DNA of 64,000 nt from Ignavibacteriota bacterium (GTDB lineage: Bacteria > Bacteroidota > Ignavibacteria > UBA10030 > BY39): contig QOQV01000002.1 in the NCBI GenBank assembly GCA_003327435.1, positions 186,001-250,000 of the forward strand, given 5' to 3'. The notes under the pieces were generated by a model. It made no database searches and was not told the DNA's origin. It saw nothing but the letters and a program-made list of their open reading frames with translations. Made by a program: the position numbers and the translations under genes. Positions 29,401 to 38,745 of this stretch are shown in pieces (positions within the stretch are counted from its first letter, which is position 1; every line of letters begins with the position of its first letter).

Positions 29401-31858
29401 AAAAATTATACTAAAAAATTACGGTACTATGCCTGCAGATAGTATAACCATCTGGATAAAAGATAATTACACCGATGAGGCAGGAAAAAATAAGGGTGAA
29501 AGCGACTTAATACCTCCATTCAAATGGCGTGCATTTGCATACATTGATACGATAAATATTGAATGGGATGTGCGCAATAAAGCTGGAGCACATACGATTA
29601 CTGTAATCGTTGATCCTTTGAATTCTATTGATGAAATTAACGAAGCAGATAATTCTGGCCAGATAAGTTTGTATATTCATAAAAACTCAATTAATGTTTT
29701 ACAACCACTACCTTTTTCGATTGTTAATAGTGGCATACAAAACTTACGAGTTACGGTACCTATGGTGTTTGATACCACACAGGCATTTTATACCCAGCCA
29801 GATGATTCAGTAGTGTTTTATAAACAACAGAAATTAACAACTTCACAGTATTCCTTTTATTTCGAACTTGATACAGTTTCAACTTTCGATAGCGGATTTA
29901 AAATTTCATCTCCTCCTGTTGCTCCTTCGTTCGTTTATGCCGAGTGGTCAACACCTTATCTGGCTGATGGAAAAGTATATTTTTGGAGGTGCAGAACCTA
30001 TGATGGCAAACATTATGGTGCATGGGTATACTCATCTTTTAACACTAAAGATAGTGAATATAACGGAAATTTAGTACAATGGAATCAACAAGAGCCAAAT
30101 CAATTTTTCCTCAATGCACAGAAGAATGTTGAAATCACACAAAATGGAATTACAATGACATATTTAAATGGTATGGAAATTTATGTTCGATCATTAGGAT
30201 CTCGTGCAAATATGGATCAGGATTATTACAGTATCATAAAAATCGGGAATGTGGTAATTTCAGGATTGTGGTGGTACGATGCAAATAGTTACATAATAGT
30301 AAGAATAAATCCCAGAAATGGAGAATACATTGCAAGAGGTTATACACTGTCAAATGTTGGTCAACCTGATAGTATGCTGAGTTTTATTCAAAACACTCCA
30401 GTTGGACATTATTTGGTCTTCGCTGTTGTACAAAATGGGCTTTCAGGAATGAATGAAAATCTATATCAAGCAATAGAAAGTTTGGGTGCAATCAGAATCA
30501 GGAATGTACAACCCGGACACGCCTGGGCATTAATAAGTAGGAAAGGAACTACAGGGCCAATGATGATTCCATTAGAGTCCTATAGCCCGGATGCAGTTGC
30601 CGATACTGATTATATTATTCCAAATTATTACAGGTCCGGAACTGGGGATGTGATTTCACCACTAATTGGCCCAGCAAGCTCCTGGCAGAGTTTTAGCTGG
30701 GAAAATCAAACTCCTGATAAATCTGAGATAAATGTTTATATAATTGGTGTAAAAAAAGATTATTCTGTGGATACTCTGCTTTCAGTTCCAAGCAATAACA
30801 ATTTTGTAAATTTAACTTCAATCAGTCCAACAATTTATCGGTGGTTAAAACTAATTTCTAGATTATCAAATCAGGATGGTGAGGTAACACCAGTTCTAAA
30901 TAAATGGAAATTAACATATACGCGACCACCGGAATTAGCAACGAGTCCGTTAGTATTCAACGCCCCCAAAACCGTAAAACGAAGTGAGCCGCTAAATGTC
31001 AACCTTGAAATTTTTAATCTTGATGATAAGGTGATGGATAGTGTAAATGTTTCCTTTTCTATATTCCCTGATCATCTGATAGAAAGTATGTGGATTGATT
31101 CTATCTCCGCTAATAGTTCTAAGATGGTTACGAGAGTACTTGATGTATCAAACTTTGTAGGGGAACAAATACTACTAACTACTATAGAATCAGATTCTAA
31201 CTTTAATGAACTGGTTTTAGATAACAATAAACTATATTATAATTTTTCAATAGATTTTGACGTGAGTGTTTTGGAAGAAATAGAAATCAGATTTGATGGT
31301 AAGAGTATTTCAAATGGTGATTATGTATCTGCAAAACCAAAATTACAGATCATCTTACCTAAAAATTTTCCAATAGATGAACTTCAGGCAGTTAATATTG
31401 GTGAAAATAATTTGTTACAGCATAATTCAAAGAAGATATATACAGATCCAACTATCATTGAATTCACACCAGAACTTGCTACTGGAGAACATAAACTCAC
31501 AATATTTGGGAAAAATAATAAAGTTTTATATTCAATCAGTTTTAAAGTGTCTTCAGAGCCAATGATTCTTGATGTATTTGCATATCCCAATCCATTTAGT
31601 AATGAAACATTTTTTACATTTAATCTGGTTGGAGAGACAAAACCTGAAGAAGTAGTTATCGATATATATACTACTGCAGGCAGAAAGATTAAGGAGTTGA
31701 AATATCATAATTTAGAAATCGGTTTTCAAAGGATAAAATGGGATGGAAGGGATAAAGATGGGACTGAAATTGCTAATGGTGTATATTTATATCGAATAAG
31801 AGCAAAGTATGATAGGGAAATTACCAGTAAATTTGATAAAATTGTGCGATTTCGTTAA
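26444..31858 (+). CDS. C25 (gingipain-like) cysteine peptidase with CARDB-like domain and T9SS type A C-terminal domain
   Basis: Signal peptide; FINFIGHSGG (His) and ISSVSCNIGAF (Cys). Ends with PMILDVFAYPNPFSNETFF...GRKIKELK...WDGRDKDGTEIANGVYLYRIRA. Confidence 0.85.
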   Translation: MNTMKYYLKILFSLILTVPALAQQSSFEILEQTSTELVIKYIPQQYDMKPVEVNQIIYNIPIGKNSGLTNETGKPALPVEATLIAVPPGKKIVYEILESKYITLENQKIAPVPAEFTDEEGETKIIYNKDENFYNTYTEYYPKDIIKIEQSVPLRYNIVAKLNFFPMSYIPATNTLRQCVHFVFRIRFLDYQSNKIFQLIEINDHQYESIYKSLILNYEQSKKFRYKEILSEKITNDSTRNWWETGRYYYKIPVVKDGMYRLTYQQMLNAGINLQTIPVSSIAIYYKGKAIPILVNTNNPDPQNWYIDFYGNRKYGDTTYFDIYSDTSIYWFTWNDSNPKRYLQQTEVLSSPNYFVKNHYLTMHFEKDSNYYYGYNDNEVRTVDDVKGEGWYWLDFYPNNVKTIQFTIDTLPPATGDTCRFRIRLHGTTAIDPPDTAVSRHLARIALNNNLIDSIFWIQNNEVIYSKVIKDSLLKQGTNTLEIRSVNIPTRVNKFYMDWFQLSYKSPLNAKNNYLDFTSPSFPTSDPVEFEISNITRDSIDIFDLTTNRLITNIYKVGNLWKFKDTCRIQKRYIITGKNQREIPSVIIPHLFQDIRSNPSGADYIIVTHPLFQTAANTLANDRSSRYNIRATVISVLDIYDEFNFGHINPVSIKTFLEYTYKNWQIPAPAYVTFFGDASIDFRNKFATTTKKNYVPGYGNPMSDNVFVCFDSIYKFIPYMIVGRLPVENQIQAQQVVNKILNYENPPKDYWNKRMMFITGGTTASERWQFNSLSDLLIDESVTSFPLGGEVFKVYKTSSAIIDGDYKYYMQGLVNEGLSFINFIGHSGGRIWNVDIGNPNDLQNTNGKLPFISSVSCNIGAFYSYYANVLSEDFLFADNKGAIGCWASSHISSANTGYWLAKKFLLAATKESVKAFGDLTHISKLYFWMINGYTTTPTIIYTFNLYPLIGEPLSKFAIPDKPNLVLNSDLISYSPNLPVADNLVYLKIILKNYGTMPADSITIWIKDNYTDEAGKNKGESDLIPPFKWRAFAYIDTINIEWDVRNKAGAHTITVIVDPLNSIDEINEADNSGQISLYIHKNSINVLQPLPFSIVNSGIQNLRVTVPMVFDTTQAFYTQPDDSVVFYKQQKLTTSQYSFYFELDTVSTFDSGFKISSPPVAPSFVYAEWSTPYLADGKVYFWRCRTYDGKHYGAWVYSSFNTKDSEYNGNLVQWNQQEPNQFFLNAQKNVEITQNGITMTYLNGMEIYVRSLGSRANMDQDYYSIIKIGNVVISGLWWYDANSYIIVRINPRNGEYIARGYTLSNVGQPDSMLSFIQNTPVGHYLVFAVVQNGLSGMNENLYQAIESLGAIRIRNVQPGHAWALISRKGTTGPMMIPLESYSPDAVADTDYIIPNYYRSGTGDVISPLIGPASSWQSFSWENQTPDKSEINVYIIGVKKDYSVDTLLSVPSNNNFVNLTSISPTIYRWLKLISRLSNQDGEVTPVLNKWKLTYTRPPELATSPLVFNAPKTVKRSEPLNVNLEIFNLDDKVMDSVNVSFSIFPDHLIESMWIDSISANSSKMVTRVLDVSNFVGEQILLTTIESDSNFNELVLDNNKLYYNFSIDFDVSVLEEIEIRFDGKSISNGDYVSAKPKLQIILPKNFPIDELQAVNIGENNLLQHNSKKIYTDPTIIEFTPELATGEHKLTIFGKNNKVLYSISFKVSSEPMILDVFAYPNPFSNETFFTFNLVGETKPEEVVIDIYTTAGRKIKELKYHNLEIGFQRIKWDGRDKDGTEIANGVYLYRIRAKYDREITSKFDKIVRFR

Positions 31859-31860
31859 AA

Positions 31861-31892
31861 TTTGTGATTGACTTAAAAATTTCTTATCTTTC
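31861..31892 (+). promoter_or_regulatory. Candidate promoter TTTG-N20-TATCTTTC
   Basis: TTTG 31861-31864, TATCTTTC 31885-31892, upstream of secG. Confidence 0.5.
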
Positions 31893-31919
31893 AAGGAATT
31901 TAAATTAAAGGTATATAAA

Positions 31920-32261
31920 ATGTTTTGGTTTTTAATTAGTGTTGAAGTATTAATTGCAATATTGATAATAATTGTGGTTTTAATGCAATCCAGCAAAGGT
32001 GGTGGATTGGCAGGGACCTTTGGTGGAGCTCAAATGGGCGCGATGTTTGGTGTTCGTCGTACAGCTGATTTTTTGAGTAAACTTACGACTATTTTAGCCA
32101 CAATTTTTATAGTTTTGAGTTTAGTAATAAATATATTTTTCTTACCAGGACGTTCCACTACGACTGAGAGTGTTATTCAGAGAAGTACAGGTACTGTTCC
32201 TCCACCCTTACCTCCTGTACAGACTACAGAAACTGAGCCGGGCTCAGCTCCTACACAATAG
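31920..32261 (+). CDS. secG: Preprotein translocase subunit SecG
   Basis: Small two-TM protein with VVLMQSSKGGGLAGTFGGAQMGAMFGVRRTADFLSKLT. Confidence 0.9.
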   Translation: MFWFLISVEVLIAILIIIVVLMQSSKGGGLAGTFGGAQMGAMFGVRRTADFLSKLTTILATIFIVLSLVINIFFLPGRSTTTESVIQRSTGTVPPPLPPVQTTETEPGSAPTQ

Positions 32262-32267
32262 CTCAAT

Positions 32268-32340
<73 letters not shown>

Positions 32341-32366
32341 CAGCTTAACATTCTATATTCCAACCA

Positions 32367-32870
32367 ATGGAAACAATTTTTGAAATATCACCTAATGCTA
32401 CAAAAATTGATAAATATAAAGAAGCAATAAAGTACATCGAATCATTGGTTGCTGATGAAAAAGATTTGTATGCTAACCTTGCTAATATCTGTGCAATATT
32501 AAAAATTTACTTCAAGGATGAATTTAGCTGGGTAGGATTTTAATTAAAACCAAGAAGTTCCAAAGTGTTAACACTCGGTCCTTTTCAAGGTAAACCTGCC
32601 TGTACAAGAATCAAAGTCGGTCAGGGTGTTTGTGGACAGGCGGTCAAACTAAGAAAAACTATCATCGTACCAGATGTTTCAAAATTTCCAGGTCATATTT
32701 ATTGTGACCCGGATTCAAAATCAGAAATTGTTGTTCCAATGATTAAGAAAGGATATGTGCTTGGTGTATTAGATGTTGATAGCTATAAATATAACACTTT
32801 CGATGAGATAGATAGATTTTACCTGGAAAATATTGTAGAGATAATAATGAATAAAGGGAGGATATTGTGA
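32367..32870 (+). pseudogene. Free methionine-(R)-sulfoxide reductase-like GAF protein interrupted by an in-frame TAA at 32541-32543
   Basis: METIFEISPN...LYANLANICAILKIYFKDEFSWVGF*LKPRSSKVLTLGPFQGKPACTRIKVGQGVCG... Both halves are in the same frame and match fRMsr across the stop. Confidence 0.8.
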
Positions 32871-33589
32871 ATAATAAGAAAAATAATGTAGTTCTTATAA
32901 CCGGTGCTTCAAGAAGATTAGGTAAAGAAATTGCAACTTTTTTTGCACAGAATAATTTCAATGTTGGAATTCATTATAATAAATCAAAAAAAGATGCAAT
33001 AAGATTATCCTCTGAGTTAGAAAAAAAATTTTGTGTTGAAACAGTTGCTTTTAAGGCTGATTTAAGAGATATTAAGCAGATTAAAAAATTAATTAATGAT
33101 GTTTATAAAGTTTTCGGTAGACTGGATGTTCTCGTAAATAATGCCGCAGTATATAAAAAGGCAAATTTAATTGTAACTAACGAAAAGATCTGGGATGATA
33201 CAATAGATACTAATCTAAAAAGCACTTTTTTCCTGAGTAAATATGCTTCAGAAAAAATGTTAATAAATCGGCATGGAGTGATAATTAATATTGCATCATT
33301 GGGTGGATTAAAACCCTTTAAAGAGCATATACCGTACTCTGTATCTAAAGCAGGATTAATTATGCTTACAAGATGCTTAGCAAAATCGCTTGCTCCAAAA
33401 ATCAGAGTGAATGCGATTGCTCCAGGGACTATCAATTTCAATGAAGAAAATCTGAAAGCAGAAAAAATATTGTTGAAAGATTATGTAGATCCAAAAGAAA
33501 TTGCAAAATTAGTTTATTCTCTAACAGATGAATTTAAACATATTACTGGTCAATGCATACCAATTGAAAGCGGGAATTTATTGATATGA
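32867..33589 (+). CDS. SDR-family oxidoreductase
   Basis: LITGASRRLGKEIA, LVNNAAVY, YSVSKAGL. GTG start overlaps the upstream stop. Confidence 0.88.
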   Translation: MNNKKNNVVLITGASRRLGKEIATFFAQNNFNVGIHYNKSKKDAIRLSSELEKKFCVETVAFKADLRDIKQIKKLINDVYKVFGRLDVLVNNAAVYKKANLIVTNEKIWDDTIDTNLKSTFFLSKYASEKMLINRHGVIINIASLGGLKPFKEHIPYSVSKAGLIMLTRCLAKSLAPKIRVNAIAPGTINFNEENLKAEKILLKDYVDPKEIAKLVYSLTDEFKHITGQCIPIESGNLLI

Positions 33590-34425
33590 GAAACAAAATT
33601 GAAAATAAAAAGCAGAAGAGAATGCCAAAAGCTTATGAGAATATTGAATTTCTCAAAGGCACATACGGTAGAGAAATAAGAATTCTGGCTGAATATGCTG
33701 AACCACGAGCCAGATTCATTAGAGAAAAAATCGAAGATACAATAGTATTCTTTGGTTCAGCTCGCGTGTTACCCCAAAAAGAGGCACTTAATAAATTAAA
33801 ACTGCTTGAGGAAAAAATTAAGAAAGTAAAGTCGGATAAAAAATTTTTCAAGGAATATGAAAAGGCTAAGATTGCATATCTAATGTCGCGATATTATGAA
33901 GAAGCATTCCAACTATCGAAGATGTTAACTAAATGGTCGAACAAATTAGATCATAAAAAAAGATTTGTAATATGTTCAGGTGGTGGTCCCGGTATTATGG
34001 AAGCAGCAAATAAGGGAGCATTAACAGCTGGTGGTAAATCAATTGGTTTAAATATTAGTCTGCCACATGAGCAATTTCCAAATCCATATATAAGCGATGA
34101 ATTGAACTTTGAATTTCATTACTTTTTTATGAGAAAATTCTGGTTTGTATATTTAGCTAAAGCAATGGTTATTTTCCCCGGTGGTTTTGGTACTATGGAT
34201 GAACTTTTTGAAGTACTTACATTGTTACAGAGTCAGAAGATTCAAAAACATTTAATAGTTGTTCTTTATGGTAAAGAATATTGGTCAAAGATCATCAATT
34301 TCCCCGAAATGATAAGATTAGGTGTGATATCTAAAAAGGATATGAAGTTATTCAAGGTATGTGACAATCCTGAAGAAACATTTAAGTTTTTGAAGAAGGA
34401 ATTAACAAGGTATTTTTTGAAGTAA
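33586..34425 (+). CDS. LOG family / TIGR00730-like Rossmann protein
   Basis: SGGGPGIMEAANKGA and FPGGFGTMDELFEVLTLLQ. Confidence 0.9.
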   Translation: MRNKIENKKQKRMPKAYENIEFLKGTYGREIRILAEYAEPRARFIREKIEDTIVFFGSARVLPQKEALNKLKLLEEKIKKVKSDKKFFKEYEKAKIAYLMSRYYEEAFQLSKMLTKWSNKLDHKKRFVICSGGGPGIMEAANKGALTAGGKSIGLNISLPHEQFPNPYISDELNFEFHYFFMRKFWFVYLAKAMVIFPGGFGTMDELFEVLTLLQSQKIQKHLIVVLYGKEYWSKIINFPEMIRLGVISKKDMKLFKVCDNPEETFKFLKKELTRYFLK

Positions 34426-34463
34426 TTTCGACAATTATTTAAATTTAAATAAGTTATATTTAA

Positions 34464-34833
34464 GGGGATGATGTGGTTTCGACGGGGATGAGGATGGTCA
34501 GAACGGCATTCCGTGCTCTCCGAGTTGCACGTAAATAAAGCGGAGAAAATAATAAGTGCGAACTACAATTACGCACTGGCTGCTTAATAACTGCTAATAG
34601 CGGTTGAGTAGCCCATCCAGCATAGATTTGTCTGATGGTCTATGTCTGGGTGTCGAAAATAGTCAGGCTCGTCCCAGAAATTGCTCAGGTTTCTGGGATT
34701 AAAAATACTGGGATAGCTTGGTAGTGTGATGTCTGATCCTCGCACATCAAGTAAAAAATCAAAGATCAGACTATGAATGTAGATGTTCTGATGGTCTTCG
34801 CTTCGGACCGGGGTTCGACTCCCCGCATCTCCA
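34464..34833 (+). ncRNA. ssrA: tmRNA, proteolysis tag ANYNYALAA
   Basis: GGGGATG...CATCTCC tRNA-Ala-like ends with G3-U70 type pair. Tag ORF GCG AAC TAC AAT TAC GCA CTG GCT GCT TAA TAA at 34558-34590; GGTTCGACTCC T-arm. Confidence 0.93.
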
Positions 34834-34838
34834 CAAAA

Positions 34839-36758
34839 TTATTTCGTAATAAGATTTAATAACCCATCTGAATGTACCTTTACCCAATATCCCTTTCCAG
34901 GCTTTAGTATGTTTATGACTACATAACCAGCTGAATATCCATAGAATTTTGATACTATTATCCCGGGAGGCGAAGAAGTAATTTTATCAACGGTTATTTC
35001 TTCACTTAAACTACCGATCATATTCCAACCTTTTTTAACTGGAATTTTTAATGATTTCGGTTTTTTACCAATTAGTGAATATTCACTGGAATTCGAAAAT
35101 TTAATCCAGTATGCTTTACCAACTGCTAATTGATTCTCCATTACATATCCACCGCTACTTCCGAGTGTGAAAGCATTTGATGACGCATCTGGAAAAATAG
35201 AAGTTTTTTCAATAACAGTATCAATTGGTAAGGATATCATATTCCAATTTGTGTTCACACTTATTGATGCAGTTCCTCTTGGAATATAATCGGTATTGAA
35301 TTTCAGAAATTTTGTTTTAACTCCAGATACTGGCCGAGCTTCGGATGAATTAGTTGCGAAATTTGCTCCTGGAATTTTGTCCTCCTGATAAACCAGATAA
35401 ACATAATTACTATCATTTAAATTAGGAGAATAAGGAGCAAGCGATACATATCTCTCATCAACATTATAAGTACGAGTTAAATTTTGTGGTAATGTCCAAC
35501 TTATTCCGTAATCATCACTGTAAAAGAGTAATATGTCGCTATAGTTAAATCCATCTTGATCCACTTCTCCCTGTATAAATACATCAACTCCCACATATAT
35601 TCTTGTTTTGGTGCTGTTTAATCCGATCGATGGAAAGTTAAAAGCAAAGTTGTGATTAGTTTGTATATTGTCAATTCCAGTGGACTTCATCAGGTAGGGA
35701 TATGTATTGCTATCAAGAATTGTAACTGTGTTCATTGTGGAAGATTTCCAGAAACAAACTTCATTTGCTAAAGAATATCCGTTCATAGTGTATTTACTTT
35801 TTGTGTAGGTTACATATAAGTCTGTACCATTATAAATTGCATCAAAACCGGTCCAGCAAGGACCAGTATTTTCGTTTTCGTAATCAATAGTAAGTTTTTG
35901 ATTCCATGATAATCCGTTATTTGTAGATTGTCTGAGTAACAAAGAATCCGGGTTTGTATTTGATCTCCAGATTACGGCAGCATAACCATTTGAACCTGTT
36001 GCTATTGCTATTCTACCTGAATGATTCGGGAATGTCTCAAATTGAGTCCAGTTACCCCAGGTTCGATCAGCAAGATTAAATACTATTACAGCTAAACCAC
36101 CCAAACTACTTGTTGTAGGGAGTGAAGCGGCTAAAATAATGTTGCCATTTGAAGTTTGTGCAATTGCTGGTGAAATTGGGTTGTCTGTACCTGTTTGGAT
36201 TAATGGAGTGATATATGTTAAAAAATTTCCAGCACCTTCGTAATCATCTATGTACAACGAACTTCTTAAGTATCCGCTTAATAAACTATGACTTGATATT
36301 GCAGCAATATAAGATTCGTAAAGATCAAATATAGCTGTAAGTGAAGGATAACCTGCTCTAATATTCGGGACAATTTTCGGTATACCCCAGCTTTCGCCTG
36401 CATCATAACTAAAATTGTATACTACTCTTCGTGACATTGATACAGCTATTGCATCTGTGGAATCAGTAGATATCATTGATATTATATGAATATTGTTTGG
36501 ATCCAGCGGATTAACATCGATATAATTTATCGCTCCACCATTACTTTGATAATCCCAGTATCCATATATCTTTGTATCTATACCAGTAGTGGAAATTGTT
36601 GAATTTGATTCTGTTCTCGAAAAGCTTCGAGATTTTAAAATTGGGAAATCCTTTAAAATGGGATTTTTTTTTGTAATGAAAACTTCGTTAAAGTTTTGTG
36701 TATGACTTAATAAATTTATAATTAAGAGTAATAGGAGTATCTTAAAGAAATTTCGCAT
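34839..36758 (-). CDS. Secreted sialidase/BNR-like protein with a C-terminal duplicated GWN/GYWVK module
   Basis: Signal peptide. BNR-like repeats (SYDAGESWGIPK, STNNGLSWNQK, SDDYGISWTLP). Confidence 0.75.
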   Translation of the reverse strand: MRNFFKILLLLLIINLLSHTQNFNEVFITKKNPILKDFPILKSRSFSRTESNSTISTTGIDTKIYGYWDYQSNGGAINYIDVNPLDPNNIHIISMISTDSTDAIAVSMSRRVVYNFSYDAGESWGIPKIVPNIRAGYPSLTAIFDLYESYIAAISSHSLLSGYLRSSLYIDDYEGAGNFLTYITPLIQTGTDNPISPAIAQTSNGNIILAASLPTTSSLGGLAVIVFNLADRTWGNWTQFETFPNHSGRIAIATGSNGYAAVIWRSNTNPDSLLLRQSTNNGLSWNQKLTIDYENENTGPCWTGFDAIYNGTDLYVTYTKSKYTMNGYSLANEVCFWKSSTMNTVTILDSNTYPYLMKSTGIDNIQTNHNFAFNFPSIGLNSTKTRIYVGVDVFIQGEVDQDGFNYSDILLFYSDDYGISWTLPQNLTRTYNVDERYVSLAPYSPNLNDSNYVYLVYQEDKIPGANFATNSSEARPVSGVKTKFLKFNTDYIPRGTASISVNTNWNMISLPIDTVIEKTSIFPDASSNAFTLGSSGGYVMENQLAVGKAYWIKFSNSSEYSLIGKKPKSLKIPVKKGWNMIGSLSEEITVDKITSSPPGIIVSKFYGYSAGYVVINILKPGKGYWVKVHSDGLLNLITK

Positions 36759-36869
36759 TTATTGAAACTTTATTCATAATGGTTTTTAAAAGAAAATAAA
36801 ATTTCGTTTAAAAACAAAATATTGCATACTTTCTGAAATTGTCAATGAGGGAAAATTTCATTAAATTAG

Positions 36870-37502
36870 ATGAAATATATAAAAGGATTAGAAAGTTTGA
36901 TAGAGAAATTTATAAAAATACTTCATAGAATGAAAGTGTGGGTTGAAAATTTTGCATCCAAACCCTACTCATTGCATGCTCTTTTCTGGATAGCTTTTAT
37001 TGAAGCATCTTTTTTTCCCATCCCTCCAGATGTTCTTTTAATTGCTTTAGCTGTAGAAGCTCCCAAAAGATCCTTTAAATTTGCTTTAATTTGTACATTG
37101 GGTTCTGTAACGGGTGCCTATTTAGGTTATTTAATAGGTTACTCTTTTTTTGAGATCATAGGCAAACCCATTTTGAATTTTTATGGCATCCTTGAAAAGT
37201 TTGAAGCAGTATTATCTCTCTATCAACAAAATGGTTTTTGGGCACTTTTTGTTGCTGGTTTCACACCAATTCCATATAAAGTTTTTACTATTGCAGCCGG
37301 TTTTAATCAAACGATTGATTTATGGACATTAACAATAGGTTCATTTATTGGGCGTGCATCTCGCTTCTTCCTGGTTGGTGGGCTTTTATACATCTTTGGT
37401 CCACAAATTAAAAGTTTCATTGATAAATATTTTGATAAACTTTCTATTGCTTTTGTTGTACTTCTGGTTTTGGGTTTCATTGCAATAAAATGGATTATAT
37501 AA
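36870..37502 (+). CDS. DedA/VTT-domain membrane protein
   Basis: FFPIPPDVLLIALA, GSVTGAYLGYLIGY, FVAGFTPIPYKVFTIAAG. True start could be downstream. Confidence 0.85.
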   Translation: MKYIKGLESLIEKFIKILHRMKVWVENFASKPYSLHALFWIAFIEASFFPIPPDVLLIALAVEAPKRSFKFALICTLGSVTGAYLGYLIGYSFFEIIGKPILNFYGILEKFEAVLSLYQQNGFWALFVAGFTPIPYKVFTIAAGFNQTIDLWTLTIGSFIGRASRFFLVGGLLYIFGPQIKSFIDKYFDKLSIAFVVLLVLGFIAIKWII

Positions 37503-38233
37503 AATCACATTTTAGAAAAACAAAAAAAGTTAGTCTTGCACGCGCGATTTCAAAACTCGGTGTAACATCTCGCAAAAAAGCTGGTCAATTAATCAAAGAA
37601 GGTGTTGTTACTGTTAATGATAAAATAATCGAAAACATCAACTTTAAAGTCGATCCAGACAAAGATAAAATTTCTATTAATGGAAAAGTTATCAAAAAAG
37701 TAAAACCAATTTATATTTTGTTAAATAAACCTGAGGGTTATATCACCACAAGAAGTGATGAACTTAACCGAAAGACAGTGTATGATTTAATTACCGATAT
37801 TAAGGATTGGGTTTTTCCTGTCGGTCGATTGGATAAAGACACATCAGGGTTGCTTATATTAACAAATGATAATCGATTGGGTGAATTACTAACAAACCCT
37901 GAATCGGAAGTTCCTAAAACATATTCTGTTTTTATTGATAAACCTATTACTGAGCCAGCTCTTGAAGCACTTCGAAAAGGTGTTACCATCTTGCGTAATT
38001 ATAAAACATTGCCAGCACAGGTTGAAACTGTAAATCAAGATCCAAGAAGACTAATTTTGACAATCTGTGAAGGAAAAAATAGGCAGATCAGACGAATGTT
38101 CGAAGCATTAAATTACAAAGTTCTCAACCTGACTAGGATTAAAATTGGAAACCTTAAAATCGGTGATTTGAAAGCAGGTGAATGGAGATACCTCACAAAA
38201 TCGGAAATTAAAGAACTACAGGAAAAGTTATGA
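37490..38233 (+). CDS. RsuA/RluB-family pseudouridine synthase
   Basis: S4-like N-terminus, VGRLDKDTSGLLILTND, EGKNRQIRRMFEA. Confidence 0.9.
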   Translation: MDYIKSHFRKTKKVSLARAISKLGVTSRKKAGQLIKEGVVTVNDKIIENINFKVDPDKDKISINGKVIKKVKPIYILLNKPEGYITTRSDELNRKTVYDLITDIKDWVFPVGRLDKDTSGLLILTNDNRLGELLTNPESEVPKTYSVFIDKPITEPALEALRKGVTILRNYKTLPAQVETVNQDPRRLILTICEGKNRQIRRMFEALNYKVLNLTRIKIGNLKIGDLKAGEWRYLTKSEIKELQEKL

Positions 38234-38730
38234 GCAAAATAAACTCACTATATGTTGAGATATGTGTGTTTAAAAGATTGAAAGGGAAAATATTTTATTT
38301 AATTCTTAAGAGGTCCAATAAGAATAAAATTTTCCCTGGAGTTTACCAGATAATTACTGGGACTGTAGAAAAGAGACACAAAAATAAAAGATTGGAAACA
38401 GCTGTGGAAACTGTAATCAGAGAAGTTTATGAAGAAACAAAACTGAGACCCATTCGTTTATGGGTTTTACCATTTATTAATATGTATTATGTTGTTAAAA
38501 AAGATACGATAAATTTATCACCAATGTTTGCAGCTGAAGTGGCTTCAGATTCAGAGCCAATTATTTCAAACGAACATCAAACATACAAATGGGTAGGTTA
38601 TAAAAGTGCAAAAAAATATTTGATCTGGGAAAGTCATAGAAGCGCTCTAAAATATTTAAATGATTTTTTAATTGGAAAAGAAGACTGGGGAAAATTTCTG
38701 CAAATCAAATTAAAAAATAAATTTAAATAA
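38230..38730 (+). CDS. NUDIX hydrolase
   Basis: AVETVIREVYEETKLRP Nudix box, preceded by GVYQIITGTVEK. Confidence 0.85.
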   Translation: MSKINSLYVEICVFKRLKGKIFYLILKRSNKNKIFPGVYQIITGTVEKRHKNKRLETAVETVIREVYEETKLRPIRLWVLPFINMYYVVKKDTINLSPMFAAEVASDSEPIISNEHQTYKWVGYKSAKKYLIWESHRSALKYLNDFLIGKEDWGKFLQIKLKNKFK

Positions 38731-38745
38731 ATCAAGAAATTTAGT

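Noticed and set aside
32541-32565. Frameshift explanation for the split fRMsr gene
   Set aside because: Both halves share one frame (198 nt offset), so it is a single in-frame stop, not a frameshift.
34431-34462. TTTG-N20-TAnnTTT promoter for tmRNA
   Set aside because: TATATTTA is present at 34455, but no TTTG/TTG lies at the expected distance.
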